Origin: Parietaria judaica
Lineage: Eukaryota; Streptophyta; Magnoliopsida; Rosales; Urticaceae
NCBI GenBank assembly: GCA_954871525.1
Contig: OX940870.1
Location: 30,866,555-30,930,554 of the forward strand
Length of the DNA: 64,000 nucleotides
Reading direction: 5' to 3'
Position numbers and translations under genes: made by a program. Each line of letters begins with the position of its first letter. Position 1 is the first letter of the stretch. Positions 35,674 through 47,990 of this stretch are shown here, piece by piece. The notes below the pieces were generated by a model, which saw nothing but the letters and a program-made list of their open reading frames with translations, made no database searches and was not told where the DNA came from.

Positions 35674-36433
35674 TGATGTGGTGTTGTACATGTGCAAGAA
35701 TCAATAAACAAAATTCTATCCAAACACTCTCCACTCAATTTTTACATACACTATACAAACAATCTAATTTAGAAACGACCTACCAAAATAAACATATTCC
35801 GCACAAAATAACCATCATAATCCCTAAAAAAATTCTCTAAAAAAAGCAATTTTTTAAATAAAAATAAATTAAAAGAGCAATTTTGGAATAGAATTTGGTG
35901 TTGAATGCCAAGTCATCAGAAATGGCTATTTAAAAAAAAAAAAAAAAGATAACTAAAATACAATCTCAACGTTTGTATTTTATTATTACGTGTAATTTCT
36001 CTTAAAATGTTGAATGACATGCCTCACCGATAGAAATGAGATAGAAGGGTTGTCATATAAATGTCACGTCATTATCTATGTATGCTCCTTCTGTACTAAA
36101 TGATATGTAAATCAAGTGAAGAACAAAAAAAATTATTCGCAAAATACTTAGGGCACTTTTTTTATTCGGGTACTAAGAAATGTTTCGCAAACATGTATAA
36201 GTTTAAAAGAGGTTTATAACTAAGTTTGGGTGACCCAGTGATAACTCCATTATATATACCTCTCCAAGAGGTCACATCAAACTATATGAGACGCAAATAC
36301 GTACCCCTTTTACATATCGTAAATTTGGTCAATAATGTCACTTGTCTTTACACTAAAAATATCTAAAAAAATGCGAGAGGGCGTTGTAATCTCAACCGAT
36401 AATGCTACTCTCATTAAAAAAAAAAAAAACCCA
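35674..36433. other. AT-rich spacer
   Basis: No gene or clear element. Contains A runs at 35933-35947 and 36414-36429. Confidence 0.4.
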
Positions 36434-38365
36434 TGAAATGCCCAAAAACCACTTAAGGTTTGGGGAAAATGCCCATACTTTAAATTAATTCATTTATGCC
36501 CATTTTACATTAATTTTGGACCATAATAACCATGGTCTTAATTATAATTTTTATTTTCGTTTAAAATAGTTTTGAATTTCATTTCCTTGAAATTATGATT
36601 GATTTATTCTCATATTTATCAGATTTCAAATTAGTTTGTTACTTTGACCAAAATTAAAATTTTATATTCCACATTATTTCTCTCACCCTCTCTCGTTTCC
36701 TCCTTCGAAGACCACTCTGATTTTTTCCTCTCTCTCATTCTCTCTCGGGCTTTCTCCTGTCAACGGCGAACGGAGGCGAGCCTGCGCAAGCTACTCCGAC
36801 CGGGAAGCTTCCTCAGCGTGCGGGTAGCGCAGATCGCGATGGGGAGGAGGCGAACGGTGGCGGGGCGCCTGACGTGGAGCGAGGTGGACCGGCGACTCCG
36901 ATTGTGGCGAGCAGCGGTGTTTCGTCTTGGATCTGGGTGCTCGCGAGCTTCGCGATCCCGAAGTGTCCCTTTCGCCTATCTTTCCAATGGTAATCATAAG
37001 TCTTAAAAAATGAATTTGGTAAATATTTTTACAATATTTTGATGTTAATAATTTCTCTTTGAGTGTCAATATTTAGTGTAAATTGAATTACACCAATGTT
37101 CTGTAAATGAATTTACACAAATGTTCTGTATATTTTGACGTTGATAATTTCACTTTGAGTGTCAATTTGTTCTGTAAATGGTACACCAATGTTCTGCACA
37201 TGGATTTACACAAATGTTCTGTAAATGGATGTACATACAATTTACAGTTTCAATTAGATTTACATACAATTTACATCTCGTTAAATACACAAATGTTATG
37301 TCAATGCTAGTTTATATAGCTTACACAAGTTTTTGTAAATGCCTTTACAAGATTAATACAGGTTATACAAGTTTTGGTAAATGCTTTTGTAAATGGTTTT
37401 ATACAAGTTTAATACAGTTTTTGTAAATGCTTTTACAGTTTGTAGATCGTTTACCAAGTTTTGTAAATGGTTTTACAGTAATATGCAGCTTATTTTATAC
37501 AGTAAATGATTATGCAGTTTATAAAGTTTATGATTTTGTAAATGGTTTTACAGAAATTCGGATTTACGTGTTGAACGATTATTATTTTATAAAGTTTATG
37601 ATATACATGTTGAATACGTAAATGGAATTACTAATTCGGATCTTCAATATTCGTAATTAAATTTACAATTTTATTTATTTATTTAAATTTACAGTTTGAA
37701 ATTAGTTTATACATACACAAGATTCGTAAATATTTCATAAAATTATTTACATTTTTTCTTATTGATTATGTATTTTTAGGTAATTATGAATAGGCGAGAA
37801 ACGTGTAACGAAGTTGTAAATAAAATTACTAAAACGTAAATATAGTTACCTAAAAATACAGAATCGTAAATATAACTACACAAAAAAAAGGCTAAAATAA
37901 TAGGATTGATTTTTCATTGATTTTTGAAAATTTTATTAACATATAAAAAAACGTTTATAATCCTTATAAATAGGGAAAATATGAATTCTAAATACTAACT
38001 AAAAATGATGAAATAACAATTGATTCGAATTTTTTTGTTAAAAAAATGGCGTAATAAAAACCAAAAATTCAAATAAATTTTAAACTAATTAATAGAGAAA
38101 AAAAGATTCATATTTAGTGGTCAACGTGATTTGTAAAATATTATCCAAGATATTACTAATTAATACGGGAGATTAGTTTCTCTTTTTGCTAAATTTAAGG
38201 ATTTTTTTAAAAAATTTAATTAAAAAAATAAAACGAATTAGAATAATTAATCATGATATTAGAAGGGCAATTTAGTCCACAATTCAATTTAAAGGTAGTT
38301 ATGTTTACCATATTTAGAAATAGACATTTTTTTAAAACCTTGAGCTATAAATGGACATTTGCCTC
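36434..38365. mobile_element. Possible MULE-like element with GC-rich insert
   Basis: The left sequence gaaatgcccaaaaaccactt..aaggtttggggaaaatgccc and the right sequence (inverted: gcaaatgtccatttatagct caaggttttaaaaaaatgtc) look like related terminal inverted repeats. In between lie a GC-rich block (36740-36990) with a CT-rich leader and an open frame 36644-37006 of unknown nature, then an array at 37080-37560. A GC-rich gene-like piece inside an AT-rich element again suggests capture. No target duplication found. Confidence 0.4.
37080..37560 (+). repeat. Degenerate tandem repeats based on gtaaatg(g)tttaca
   Basis: Motifs such as ttctgtaaatggatttacac and ttttgtaaatgcttttacag recur about fifteen times with 20-45-bp spacing. 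The core pairs gtaaa with tttac, so units are themselves small palindromes. Frames through it are not conserved. Confidence 0.6.
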
Positions 38366-38849
38366 TTCACTCTTAAAAAAAATGACCTTTTAAAATAATG
38401 ATTAGCCTCATTAATTTGTATTGAATAAGTAACTTTACTTTCTAAAATTTTACTCCTAAACTATTTCTCAAATAGTGGATTGCCTAAAAGAATCTTCATG
38501 TATTCATACAGCTTATGTTAATATCACATATAATAAGCATATATTTTTAAATTTTTTTTTTTTTGAAAGGATATATTTTTAAAATTAATAAGCAGGAAAT
38601 CACGTGTTTGTGATTTCGTCAAATTTTTATTAGTATATTATTCACTTATGATAGAATAAACCTGTAGTCACAAACGACCAGTGGAGTCTACAATAATTTA
38701 AATAAAATACCCAAAAAATAAAAACAAACCTTTAAAAATTTTCAATATTATAATAAGCTTGTACAGAGCTGTTAAGTAGTAAAGCTTTGGCAAACAGAGA
38801 GAGATAACACCTTTACTCTATAAAAATACATCGTAGCATTTTACTAATT

Positions 38850-38901
<52 letters not shown>

Positions 38902-39356
38902 TTTCTTTTTCTTCAGGTAGTCTTGTACGTTTCATGCACGGGTTATGCTAATTGCTAAGGCGCGGGATTTTTTTTTGCTTAACAAGAATTAAAACTTTAA
39001 GTTCTAACTCTTAATAATATTGGTTGATTTCATCATTTAGAATAATTATGCATATTGCATGAAATTCAATTACATCAATCAAATTGAAACACCTCCTTTG
39101 CAGACGGTACGAAATATAGTCATGAACTGGTGAACAAGATTCTAATTAACGATTTGATCCAAACACTAAGGATGCTTTAGAATGATATTAAAGTGTTGAT
39201 TTAATTCAAACTCGGCATTTTGATCTCGTGACTTGCCTCGACGGCGAATTCCATTTCAGCATGTTGCATTACTCGCCAGGACAAGTATAACAATGGCGAT
39301 GAAACTCGAAAGATTCGACTACGGTTCGACTATATATAAGGTCGGTTTCGGGACAC
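38366..39356. other. AT-rich spacer downstream of copy D
   Basis: No gene. A (TA)n microsatellite lies at 38852-38898. Positions 39240-39356 lie beyond the predicted stop of copy D and presumably include its 3' UTR. Confidence 0.5.
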
Positions 39357-42300
39357 TTACATCATAACACATCCAAATGACGATTCTTGCTTCACATCTC
39401 GGGGCGGGGTCTTCTCAACTCGACTGAATCCGTGCGGCAATGTCTCTGAGGAGGTCTTCTCAACTCGACTTAATCCATGTGGCAACGTCTCCGATGAGGT
39501 CTTACCAACTTGACTGAATCCGTGTGGCAATGTCTCTGATGAGGTCTTCTCAATTCGACTGAATTGGCGTCGAAATGTATCAGATGAGATCTTCTCAACT
39601 CGACTGCATCCGTGTGACAACGTCTCCGAGGTGGTCTTCTCAACTCGACTGAACCCGTGTGGCAACGTCTCCGAGGAGGTCTTCTCAACTCGACTGCTTC
39701 CGGCCAACGAGCTCTCCCCACTATCGCCTACTATACCTAAGCAAATTAAAACATAGAAGGTCAACAAACACTTAACCGTCTTGTAACTAACTTAAATCAC
39801 CTTAACTAACAATATTTCCTATATCACATTATTACCCTTTACACCGACTGACGAGACCTCCTCAACTTGCTTGATTCTAGCCGACGAAGTCTCCGGCTTG
39901 TCCTCCAGGCTCAATGACGAGAGGGATTTCGAAACGAAGCTCTGCCAGTCCGCCTCTTCCGAGATCGAATCCACCGGCCACGTCATTGGAACAGCCAAAT
40001 TCCTGAGATCAAATACGAATGTGTAACGTGAAAATCAACGCAGATTGAGAGTTAAAAATAAGTGAAAATGGCAAGAGAATAGACGAATACCCATCCGTAT
40101 TCCGGTACTTGCAGCGCCTAATCTTCTCCGGTGAGTAGCTTCTGAACATCTTGTCGAGCTGTCTTGACAACCTCGCCACTTCATAGGGTTCCACAATGCC
40201 GTAAACCTTAAGAATTTGAGTGTGGAACGAAGTCCCCTTATCCGTGTCAACCGCCCAGATGAGGCGTCTCTGCTTCACCCTGTAATGCTCGATGATTTGA
40301 TTCGATACAATCCCTTTCTGTGACTCGCGCCAGCCGCCGGAGATCTTCTGGACCAGCCACAGGACTTCCTTACAGCACTCTGAGTCCCTAACACGAGCCA
40401 TCGAGCTCCAAAAGCCGTCATCGAAGTGTACCTGTTTAGTTGAGGGGAAAAATACGAGATCAAGAGATTTCGATATGATTAATCACAGGCGTTTCTCGTG
40501 GATTATGACAGTCGAATCACACCGTCCACATCGAATCACGAAACAAGAGCGAGATGAGATTTGGAAACGAGCGGATTTGGTTGAGCTCAACAAAGGAAGT
40601 GACCATTGCACGGGCCAATCCCTTGTGCTCGTCGGCTTCGTGGAAACAGCGCCGCTCCTTGGCGTCGTCGATGAGCTTCTTCCACACCGAGCGGCTCTTG
40701 CTCAGAGTCGGACCGTTTCCGACGATCCAGAGACAATGCCTAAAAAATTTATTGAGTAACTCAAAGGAAATCAAGAATCAGGATCGGTTAATGGAAACGA
40801 ATCTTACCGCGCGCGAGTCAAAGCCACATTCGCTCTCTGGCGATTGGAAAGAAATCCAACAGAGCCACCGAAATTGCTGCGAACAGTGGAGATGATGATC
40901 ACATCTTCTTCACCTCCTTGGAAACCGTCGACCGAGCGAACGCTAACAAAGAAGTCGCTCTGAGGATCAGAATAAGACGTGCCTAAACTTTCCGTAATGG
41001 CATAAACTTGTGCCTTGTACGGCGATATCACGCCGACCCTTACTTTCTTCTTCAAGCTTTTCATATCTGCAAGAGAGAAAAATTAGGAAACAAAAAAAGC
41101 TTTAGCCGCAATTACATGTCTACCTTTGTAAAGGCTTGCGATGATCTCCGACACCACGCTGACCTCAACCATGTTCTTTGTGCTATGGTTGTTCCCAACA
41201 ACCTCGCTTCCATGCTTGACGTTTATGAACGAATAGGAATCGAACATCTTTCCCTGAAGAAATCGTTTGTTGTGGCTTCGAAGCCTAACGTTTTGGCCGT
41301 CTAGAATCTTGCCTTCATAGAACTCCTTATTCGGAAACAAGCTAATTGATGGGTGCATTCTGTGCTGAACGTTGAGCAAGTGTTTCTTGTGCCCCAAGGA
41401 AGCTAGCCTCTCGAACAAACTCCTCCCGTAATCGGCTTCTTCACAGATCTACAGTTATTCATTTATTAGACGCCGTGCATAATCCATAAAAGAATAAACA
41501 AAACACCATTTCAACCTTGCTCTTCACCATTGCAGGCAATTGTCGCTCGTCGCCTATGAGCACGGCCTGGCAAATTCCGGGAAGCTGCAGAGGAATGGTC
41601 GATTCACACTCCTTGAGCTGTGCAGCCTCGTCGATGATCAGAAGCTCCCACGGAGACACGCCGTTAATGTGCAGTTTAGCGGCACTCGAGACAGTGCAGA
41701 AAACAAGACATGCGTTCCCCAAGAAGAAATTGACTACCTCTTTCCGTTTAGCAGGAATGGGAAAGCCCGGTGGAAGTAACTTCATTATTGAAACAGTCTT
41801 CATCCTTGCATCTCTCAGCTCGGAAATAAGGTGATCTTTTCCAGCGTAATCACCGGAAAAAACGGAACTCAGCTCTTCAACCGACATTTCATGCAGAAGC
41901 TTTTGGAAGGACTTGAGAGCGTCATCGGCCTCGAACATTTTCTCCGCCATTTGTAGAGAGATTACTGAGGTTGGCAGGTGTTTACACAGATTGGAAACAC
42001 AAAAGCTGAGTTGTGACACGAGATGATCAAAATTCTGCCTCACAAATTCCTCGTAAAACATAACGCGGTCGACATTTTTGCCTTCCTTATTCTTGTCGCC
42101 ATCGGTCTCTTTCTTCTCTCTCCGTTTCATAGTCTCGAAGATCGACAATGCATTCGGTTTCTCTTCTCCGTCACTTTCGGAAACATCTCTGAGCAGACTT
42201 TTCGCCGCTTCGGCTTGCAAGTACGAATCGTACAGTGTCAGAGGGTCATCCAGCAAAGAGATCACGGACATCAAACTGACACCCCAACCAGTTTTCGAAG

Positions 42301-44018
42301 CAAAGCAACCGGTAAGTACGTCGATCCGGCTGTCAAGAAATACGTCTTGAAGCTCGTCCCGCTTATCAATCTTCATTCTTTTACTGTTTCCAAACAAAAC
42401 AACATTGCCAAACCCGTATCCCCGGGGATGCCCCGTCTCCCTCACTCTCTTGACGAGCCTCTCCGTCACTTCCATAATCGCGATGTTCGTGGGAGCACAC
42501 GTGAGAGTCCGGCGTTTCATCGCAAGAAGAGACTGAAGCATGAAACCAACCGTGTTGGTCTTCCCCGTCCCCGGAGGGCCCCACACCAGCTTCACCGTGC
42601 ATTCGTGTCTGCACTTCCTCAAGCCGACGCAGCTCAGAACCGCATTTTGTTGGGATTCGTTCAATCCCGACCAGCCAGTTCTCTTCCTAAACGCCACGTC
42701 CGAATAACTCGAAGCATCCTCAAAAGCACATAGATTACACTTTCCCTCTTCCTGCAAATAGTGACCGTGAATCGTGATTATCCTTGTATTTCTATAGGTG
42801 TATGTATGTGTCTATTATCTATAATACACAAAAAAAAAAAAAAAAAAAAAACTTACTATAGATTTAGTCTGCAGAACAGTCTCAATGACTTTCATGTTCC
42901 TCAGCTTCCGATCACAAGTCAGCGCTTGCCATATCCGGATATTGGTGGTCATATTGAGGAGACAAGTGATGAAGAGATTCGGACTCTTCTTGCTCACGTG
43001 CTCGTATTCGTCAGCGGAGATCGGCTTCGACAAGAGAACCGTGAGCGTGATGCCATCTTCCTTCACACCCTGAACGTAAGCGATAACTGAATACTTCTCA
43101 AGATCATTGGCATTTTGTGGCCGTAAATTTGTAATGGCTAACAAGTCCCCAGTTTCAGGCTCGTAGACGATGCCGAGGTTGTCCTCCTTCGCCGGCGGTT
43201 TGAGGACAATGCTGTAGAACAAGTCCCTCGGAAGCTTGAAGTCCTTTGTTATCTTGAAGGATTGTATCAGTCGACAAGGCGAACGAGCGAGCACATCCAT
43301 GCTCGACAACATGTCGGCATGCGTCTCCTCGACGACCGGGAGAGTGAACGACGATAAGTATTCTGTCGTCGAGGAGAACGTTCTTGGAATTCGCTTCACC
43401 TGTATATTTTCACGGAGTATTTATTTCAGTAATTCAGTTCATAAATAAGAGTAAGACTAGGCAGTTTTACTTTTGGCCTACACATCGAAATCTCTGCATT
43501 TCTACGTTTTGGAAAACGAAATCTGCATTCATAAACTTTAAACTGAATAACCATTTTAATTTTACTATCATAACCGGGTTTCGAATCCGATTTAAATAAA
43601 AAAGAAATACAGAAAATTGAGTTGTATAGAGATCTTTCCCATTTCGTTATGAACTAAACTAAATTGAATATTATTGAAGACACTTTTTAATGAAAAAAAA
43701 AAGGAGAAAGAAAACCATTCAAGTTACAAACATCTCAAGTTTTGTGTCGCAGAGCTAGAACTTAGCCATCTAAAATATACAAGTTCAAATACTCAACCGT
43801 CGAACAAGATCTTATTTTGCTTTGTTCATACGTGACTTTGCATATGCACGAGCATGTATGAATATCCGTATACGTATATATATATATATGTATATAAGTT
43901 GTACCTGGTTTTTATACATATGGGTGTTGAGAACATCCTTGAGAGACCATGAAAAGACTATGTTAATCAAGCTTCTTCCCACCACCAGTTTCGGCTTCTT
44001 CTCCTTCTCATAATCCAT
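39357..44018 (-). CDS. SEN1/UPF1-like SF1 helicase, copy D (intact, 1193 aa model)
   Basis: Exons, 5' to 3' on the minus strand: 44018-43905, 43399-42857, 42751-41516, 41448-41124, 41066-40808, 40739-40523, 40431-40091, 40002-39836 and 39736-39357. All borders are GT/AG, phases agree, and the sum is 3582 nt (1193 aa plus stop). SF1 motifs: Q-like [11 protein letters not shown] (~249-259), Walker A GPPGTGKT (~277-284), Ia [15 protein letters not shown] (~593-597), [12 protein letters not shown] (~619-627), [14 protein letters not shown] (~660), [11 protein letters not shown] (~785-793), [10 protein letters not shown] (~819-826). Between Ia and II lies a charged insert with GEEKPNAL and [16 protein letters not shown], not shared by the other copies. 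The start is [11 protein letters not shown]; the upstream ATG used in copies C and E is TTG here. If the last intron is retained, the protein ends at 39819 (1072 aa). Family role: ATP-dependent RNA or RNA/DNA unwinding, probably nuclear; substrate unknown. Confidence 0.9.
39370..39735 (-). repeat. 45-bp tandem repeat coding for the C-terminal tail of copy D
   Basis: Seven to eight units of 45 bp read as [19 protein letters not shown] 15-residue repeats (variants end SHGC, RRQF, PHGL) and stop with [12 protein letters not shown]. The exon before, 40002-39836, ends in [13 protein letters not shown], an older form of the same unit. The tail is Ser/Thr/Glu/Lys-rich and probably disordered. Its inclusion depends on the last intron (39835-39737), whose GT/AG borders and phase are right. 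Confidence 0.7.
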
Positions 44019-44267
44019 CTGCAAATATAGTAGAAAAGAGAAAGAGAAAAGAGAGAGACTTTAAAGACTTGTTTGAAGAGGATCGCTTACAATTGAAGTA
44101 ATTGATGTGCCTCGTACTAATTCTAGGTTCTTATTATTTTGTACCTGGTTGACTGTGTAATATTCGGGAACAGAAAGGCTCACCTCATACATGTATATTT
44201 TAATTTACTTTACAAACTACCCTTATATATTATATTGGTCCCTTCAAGTATTTCTTTTATTTTCAAA
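44019..44267 (-). promoter_or_regulatory. Upstream region of copy D
   Basis: The first ~60 bp are A/G-rich on the plus strand, so CT-rich on the gene strand, like a 5' leader. No certain TATA box. The MITE starting at 44268 begins only ~250 bp upstream of the start codon and may bound the promoter. Confidence 0.35.
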
Positions 44268-44621
44268 AGGGATAATTGCGGCAAAAGTATGTAAATCTAG
44301 ACCAACGAGGCATCATGGTCAAAAATGAAAAAATAGCGACAAAATACCCAAAGTCAACCGATATGAATAGACACATTTTTCTGTCCATGTTTTCTTATTG
44401 TTGAATTCAAATGAGATAAGATGTTAGACAACTGGATGAACACATTCAGGTATGATTCATATGCACTATGCTAAAACAATTGACTAATGTCCGTAAAAAA
44501 AATTAGACGAGAAAAATATGGCGCTTCATATTTGTACTTTAAATATTTTTGTCTTATTTTTTAATTTGGATCTAAACCGCTTCAATTGATTAAAATTTGA
44601 GTATTTTTTGCGATTATTCCT
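44268..44621. mobile_element. Decayed MITE related to the 469-bp foldback MITE
   Basis: The left end AGGGATAATTGCGGCAAAAG and the inverted right end (..gcgattattcct) resemble AGGGATAATAGCGGCATAAG of the element at 32615. Flanks TTTCAAA (44261-44267) and TTTTAAA (44622-44628) again are 7 bp long, with one mismatch. Arms are far more diverged than in the 32615 copy. Confidence 0.5.
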
Positions 44622-44629
44622 TTTTAAAA

Positions 44630-45340
44630 TATTAATTTAAGAATATTGAAGGTCGACACGCTGCACGCAAGTGGGTTGCCACTATTTGATTCCTTAAGAC
44701 TAAAAAAAAGTTGAGAATAGAGGAAGACTTTAGTTGACTCAAGCCTTTTGGAAATATTAGTGCAAAATTAAAGCACATATTCAGATACTTAATGTATATG
44801 TGCATATATTATTTATATCGAAGGAGCTTTTAATGATTGAATTAATAATCTGGTAATTGAACTCAAATATGTTAAAAATTAATGAATTTAAGTATAATAT
44901 AGATTATTTTTTAAAAGAATTTCTTGTTAATTCCTATTTCCTAGTACAGAATCAATTTGGAGAATCTTTTGTAGAGATTAATTTGACAGACAATTATAGA
45001 GAGAATGTAAAGGGTCATCCATTGAGTTAAAAGATTGAATTATTAAAGGTTAAAGCAGAAGATGGATTAGGAAAAGTCTTTTCGAAAGAAGACAAAAACA
45101 GATGAAACTTAATGCTTGTAATTAGCGATCTCTTCACTTCCCCATGAATTCAAGTCCAAAATTCAACATAAAATTTAGTAACTTTGAATTCAGATTAACA
45201 TTTTTGGCTCTCGGTGAATTTCTTCGTGTTCATGTACCTAACATTAAGACATCTTTGTAGTTATAGAACGTCTAAAGAATATTCTATTTTCAATATATTT
45301 CTTTACTATTTTTTTTCTTCTGTCAAATCAACATTTTTCT
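44630..45340. other. AT-rich spacer
   Basis: No gene or recognised repeat. Confidence 0.4.
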
Positions 45341-45345
45341 CTGCA

Positions 45346-46348
45346 TACCACTTTGAAATTGAAGAGGCTAATTTGTTTTTTATAATACTTTTATTTTAAC
45401 CTTTTGTACTCTCTATTTTTAGTAAAAATAATTTTAACTGTGTAATCTGACAATACGTCTATGATACTATATATCGTTTTTTTATTGCAATTTATTTTTT
45501 AAGCATTTTAAAATTACAATTGAAATTGACGATTAATAAAATTTTGACTATTTAGATAGTATATGTTTATATATTATAAAAATTGAAACTATTTGATAAC
45601 AAAATTAAGTTTTAAGATTATTTTGTTTTCAAAAATTAAACGGTGGGACGGTATAAAAATAAAACCAAGTACAATTTGAAAGTATATTATATATATTTTA
45701 TAAAATAAATATATACGCTTAATATTACTTAAATCGGTCTAAAATAAAAAAAAAATTGTTTAAGGGTATTTTTATCAATGATGTAGATTTTTATTTTAAT
45801 AATATTGAATAACTAAATAAACGTAATGCTTCATAACATAATACAAGTTTTATAACCTCATTAAATTATTTTATTATTTTAATTATTATTAGATTATATT
45901 TGTTTAATGCTTAAAAAAAATAAAAAATGTCACGTGGCAGTAAAATGCATGTGAGTTGACGGAAGAAACCAAATTTTATAACAGAAGCAACTTAAAAAAA
46001 AAGTTTAGGTACATAATTCAATTTTTTTGAAACATTGGGTACTTAAGCCGCAATTTGTCCAATATCTAAAACACCACTAACAGAGTTTGACGGAGGAAAC
46101 CAAATTCCTTAACAGAATAAACTTTAGGTACTTTAGCCACCAAAAAAAAAATTAGGTACATAATCACAAAAAAAGTAAATATTAGGTACTTTAGCCGCAT
46201 TTTACCCAATTAAGATAGTTAATAACGAATATCTAACTGACGTGTTATAGTTTTGCTGTAGAAAATGGCACAAAAATTTCTCAAAGAAGTTCATTTTGTT
46301 CAATCTCCCACATTGTAAATTTAGTAAACGTTAGTAAAGTATATAGGA

Positions 46349-46379
<31 letters not shown>

Positions 46380-46695
46380 TAATCTCGTAACTATATTGAA
46401 GTACGAGTCGTTTTATATTTCACCTTGTTCGAATTAGGCCGACTTGTCTCAGCCAGAGCGGTAAGGTTTTCTCAATGATTAAACTTTCCTCTCTTGAATA
46501 GCCTCTCCAGAATGGCGACAATGCAGAAGACCAATCTGAAAAGTCAACAAGATCGCCCTTAAATGTCAACTAAAAACTAAAAAAGATAGTGAGCCGACCC
46601 CGGCCTTACAAAGTCAACCTGATACCGGACCGGAAAAATCAATCCGAGCCCAGTCCAAAAAAGTCACGCATTGTAATTAAAAATAATGATAGCAC

Positions 46696-46727
<32 letters not shown>

Positions 46728-47460
46728 TTTCTATTTCCATACCACTTTGAAATTAACGAGGGAAATTTATTTTCTAATATTTTTTATTTTTAATTATTTA
46801 AATCTTTACTTTTTAGTAAAAATAATCATATTTGTGTAATCTAAAAATACTACCCTTTATTTTTACAATTTGCTTTTTTTTTTATGTAATTTTAAACTAT
46901 AATTAAATTGACGCTTAATATTATTTCAACTTTTTAGATATTATACAGTATATTTTATTTTAAAAAATTAAAACTAGTAGTAAGCGAAAGTAAAATGCTA
47001 AGATGATTGTTATTTCAAAATTCAAATGGTGGGAAGGTAGAAAAAATAAAATAAAAGTACAATTCGAAAGCATATTTTATCTGTTTTTTGACAATAAAAA
47101 GTACATTTTATGAAATTTAAAAAATAATACATAAAAATATAATTATCCTCCAATCAGTATAAAATTTTAGACAAGGAAAAAGATAACCTTTCTAGTAGAA
47201 TTATTGTTCCCTTTCTAGAAATAGAATAAAAGATTCCGCGAAGAGAAATTTATTAAATCCGAAAAACCAAACTCTTCATAGAATTAGTACGTACCTTTGC
47301 TTTATAATTTTACATTTAATATTTGATGATTTTACATTAGTACGTGCATTGTTTAATCTTGTATTCTAATGAATCTATTAACTTGTTATAATAGATAATT
47401 AATGTCTCAGAGAAGTTATTTTTGTTCAATCTCCAACATTGTAATATAATTAAACACAGC
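45346..47460. repeat. Diverged direct duplication (~45346-46330 and ~46737-47455)
   Basis: Both halves begin with cataccactttgaaatt.. followed by matching AT-rich sequence (e.g. taaaaataattttaactgtg / taaaaataatcatatttgtg) and end with a shared block (ttgttcaatctcc.acattgta at ~46300 and ~47428). The left half also has a short internal repeat, gacgga(g/a)gaaaccaaatt, at 45958 and 46088. (TA)n runs at 46354-46376 and 46702-46728 lie between. No coding sequence. Possibly two copies of one unclassified element. Confidence 0.45.
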
Positions 47461-47469
47461 CATATTCAA

Positions 47470-47990
47470 ATGGCAGGTTCCGGCCAACGTGGTCTCCAAC
47501 AAGATTTGCCCAACTTATGTTTCCGACGAGGTCAACTTGTTTGAATTCGGCCCGGTCTTGTACCAACTTGGCTCACTCTGGCCGGCGGGGTCTCCAGATA
47601 AACTTGGCTGATTCTGGCTTACTAGGTCTCCGCCCAAACTCGTTTAATTCTTGCGGTAAGGTATCCAAAGAAGCCTCTGCAACACGTCGGGTTGCGGAAG
47701 AGGTTTTCTCAACTTGATTTATTCCGGCTGGTGAAATCTCCTCAACTTCGGACGATGAGTGTCTCGTGATTTCAATCGACGAGGTATCCATGCCATCTCT
47801 CCTGATTCCGGCCGACGAGGTCTCCACCCAAACTTGCTTTGTTCTGGCTGATGACATCGCCTCATCTTGCTTGATTCCGGCGGACATATTTTTACCAAAT
47901 TGGTTGCTTTTGGCCGACGCGATCTCCTCAACTTGCCTCCTTCGGACGGATGAGGTCTTCGGCTTGTCCCTCAGGCTCAGTGACGCGAGC
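47470..47990 (-). repeat. 45-bp tandem repeat array at the 3' end of copy E
   Basis: About eleven diverged ~45-bp units on the minus strand. In the ancestral frame (open from 48067 to a stop at 47573) they read as (T)SSAGIxQxEE(I/T) units, e.g. EEISPAGINQVEKTSSATRR. The array runs on past that stop to ~47470. The same unit occurs once in D ([13 protein letters not shown]) and as a trace in C (TSSAGARR), so the repeat is old and its copy number differs between paralogues. Confidence 0.7.

Noticed and set aside
42023..42733. 236-codon plus-strand frame
   Set aside because: Antisense shadow of exon 3 of helicase copy D.
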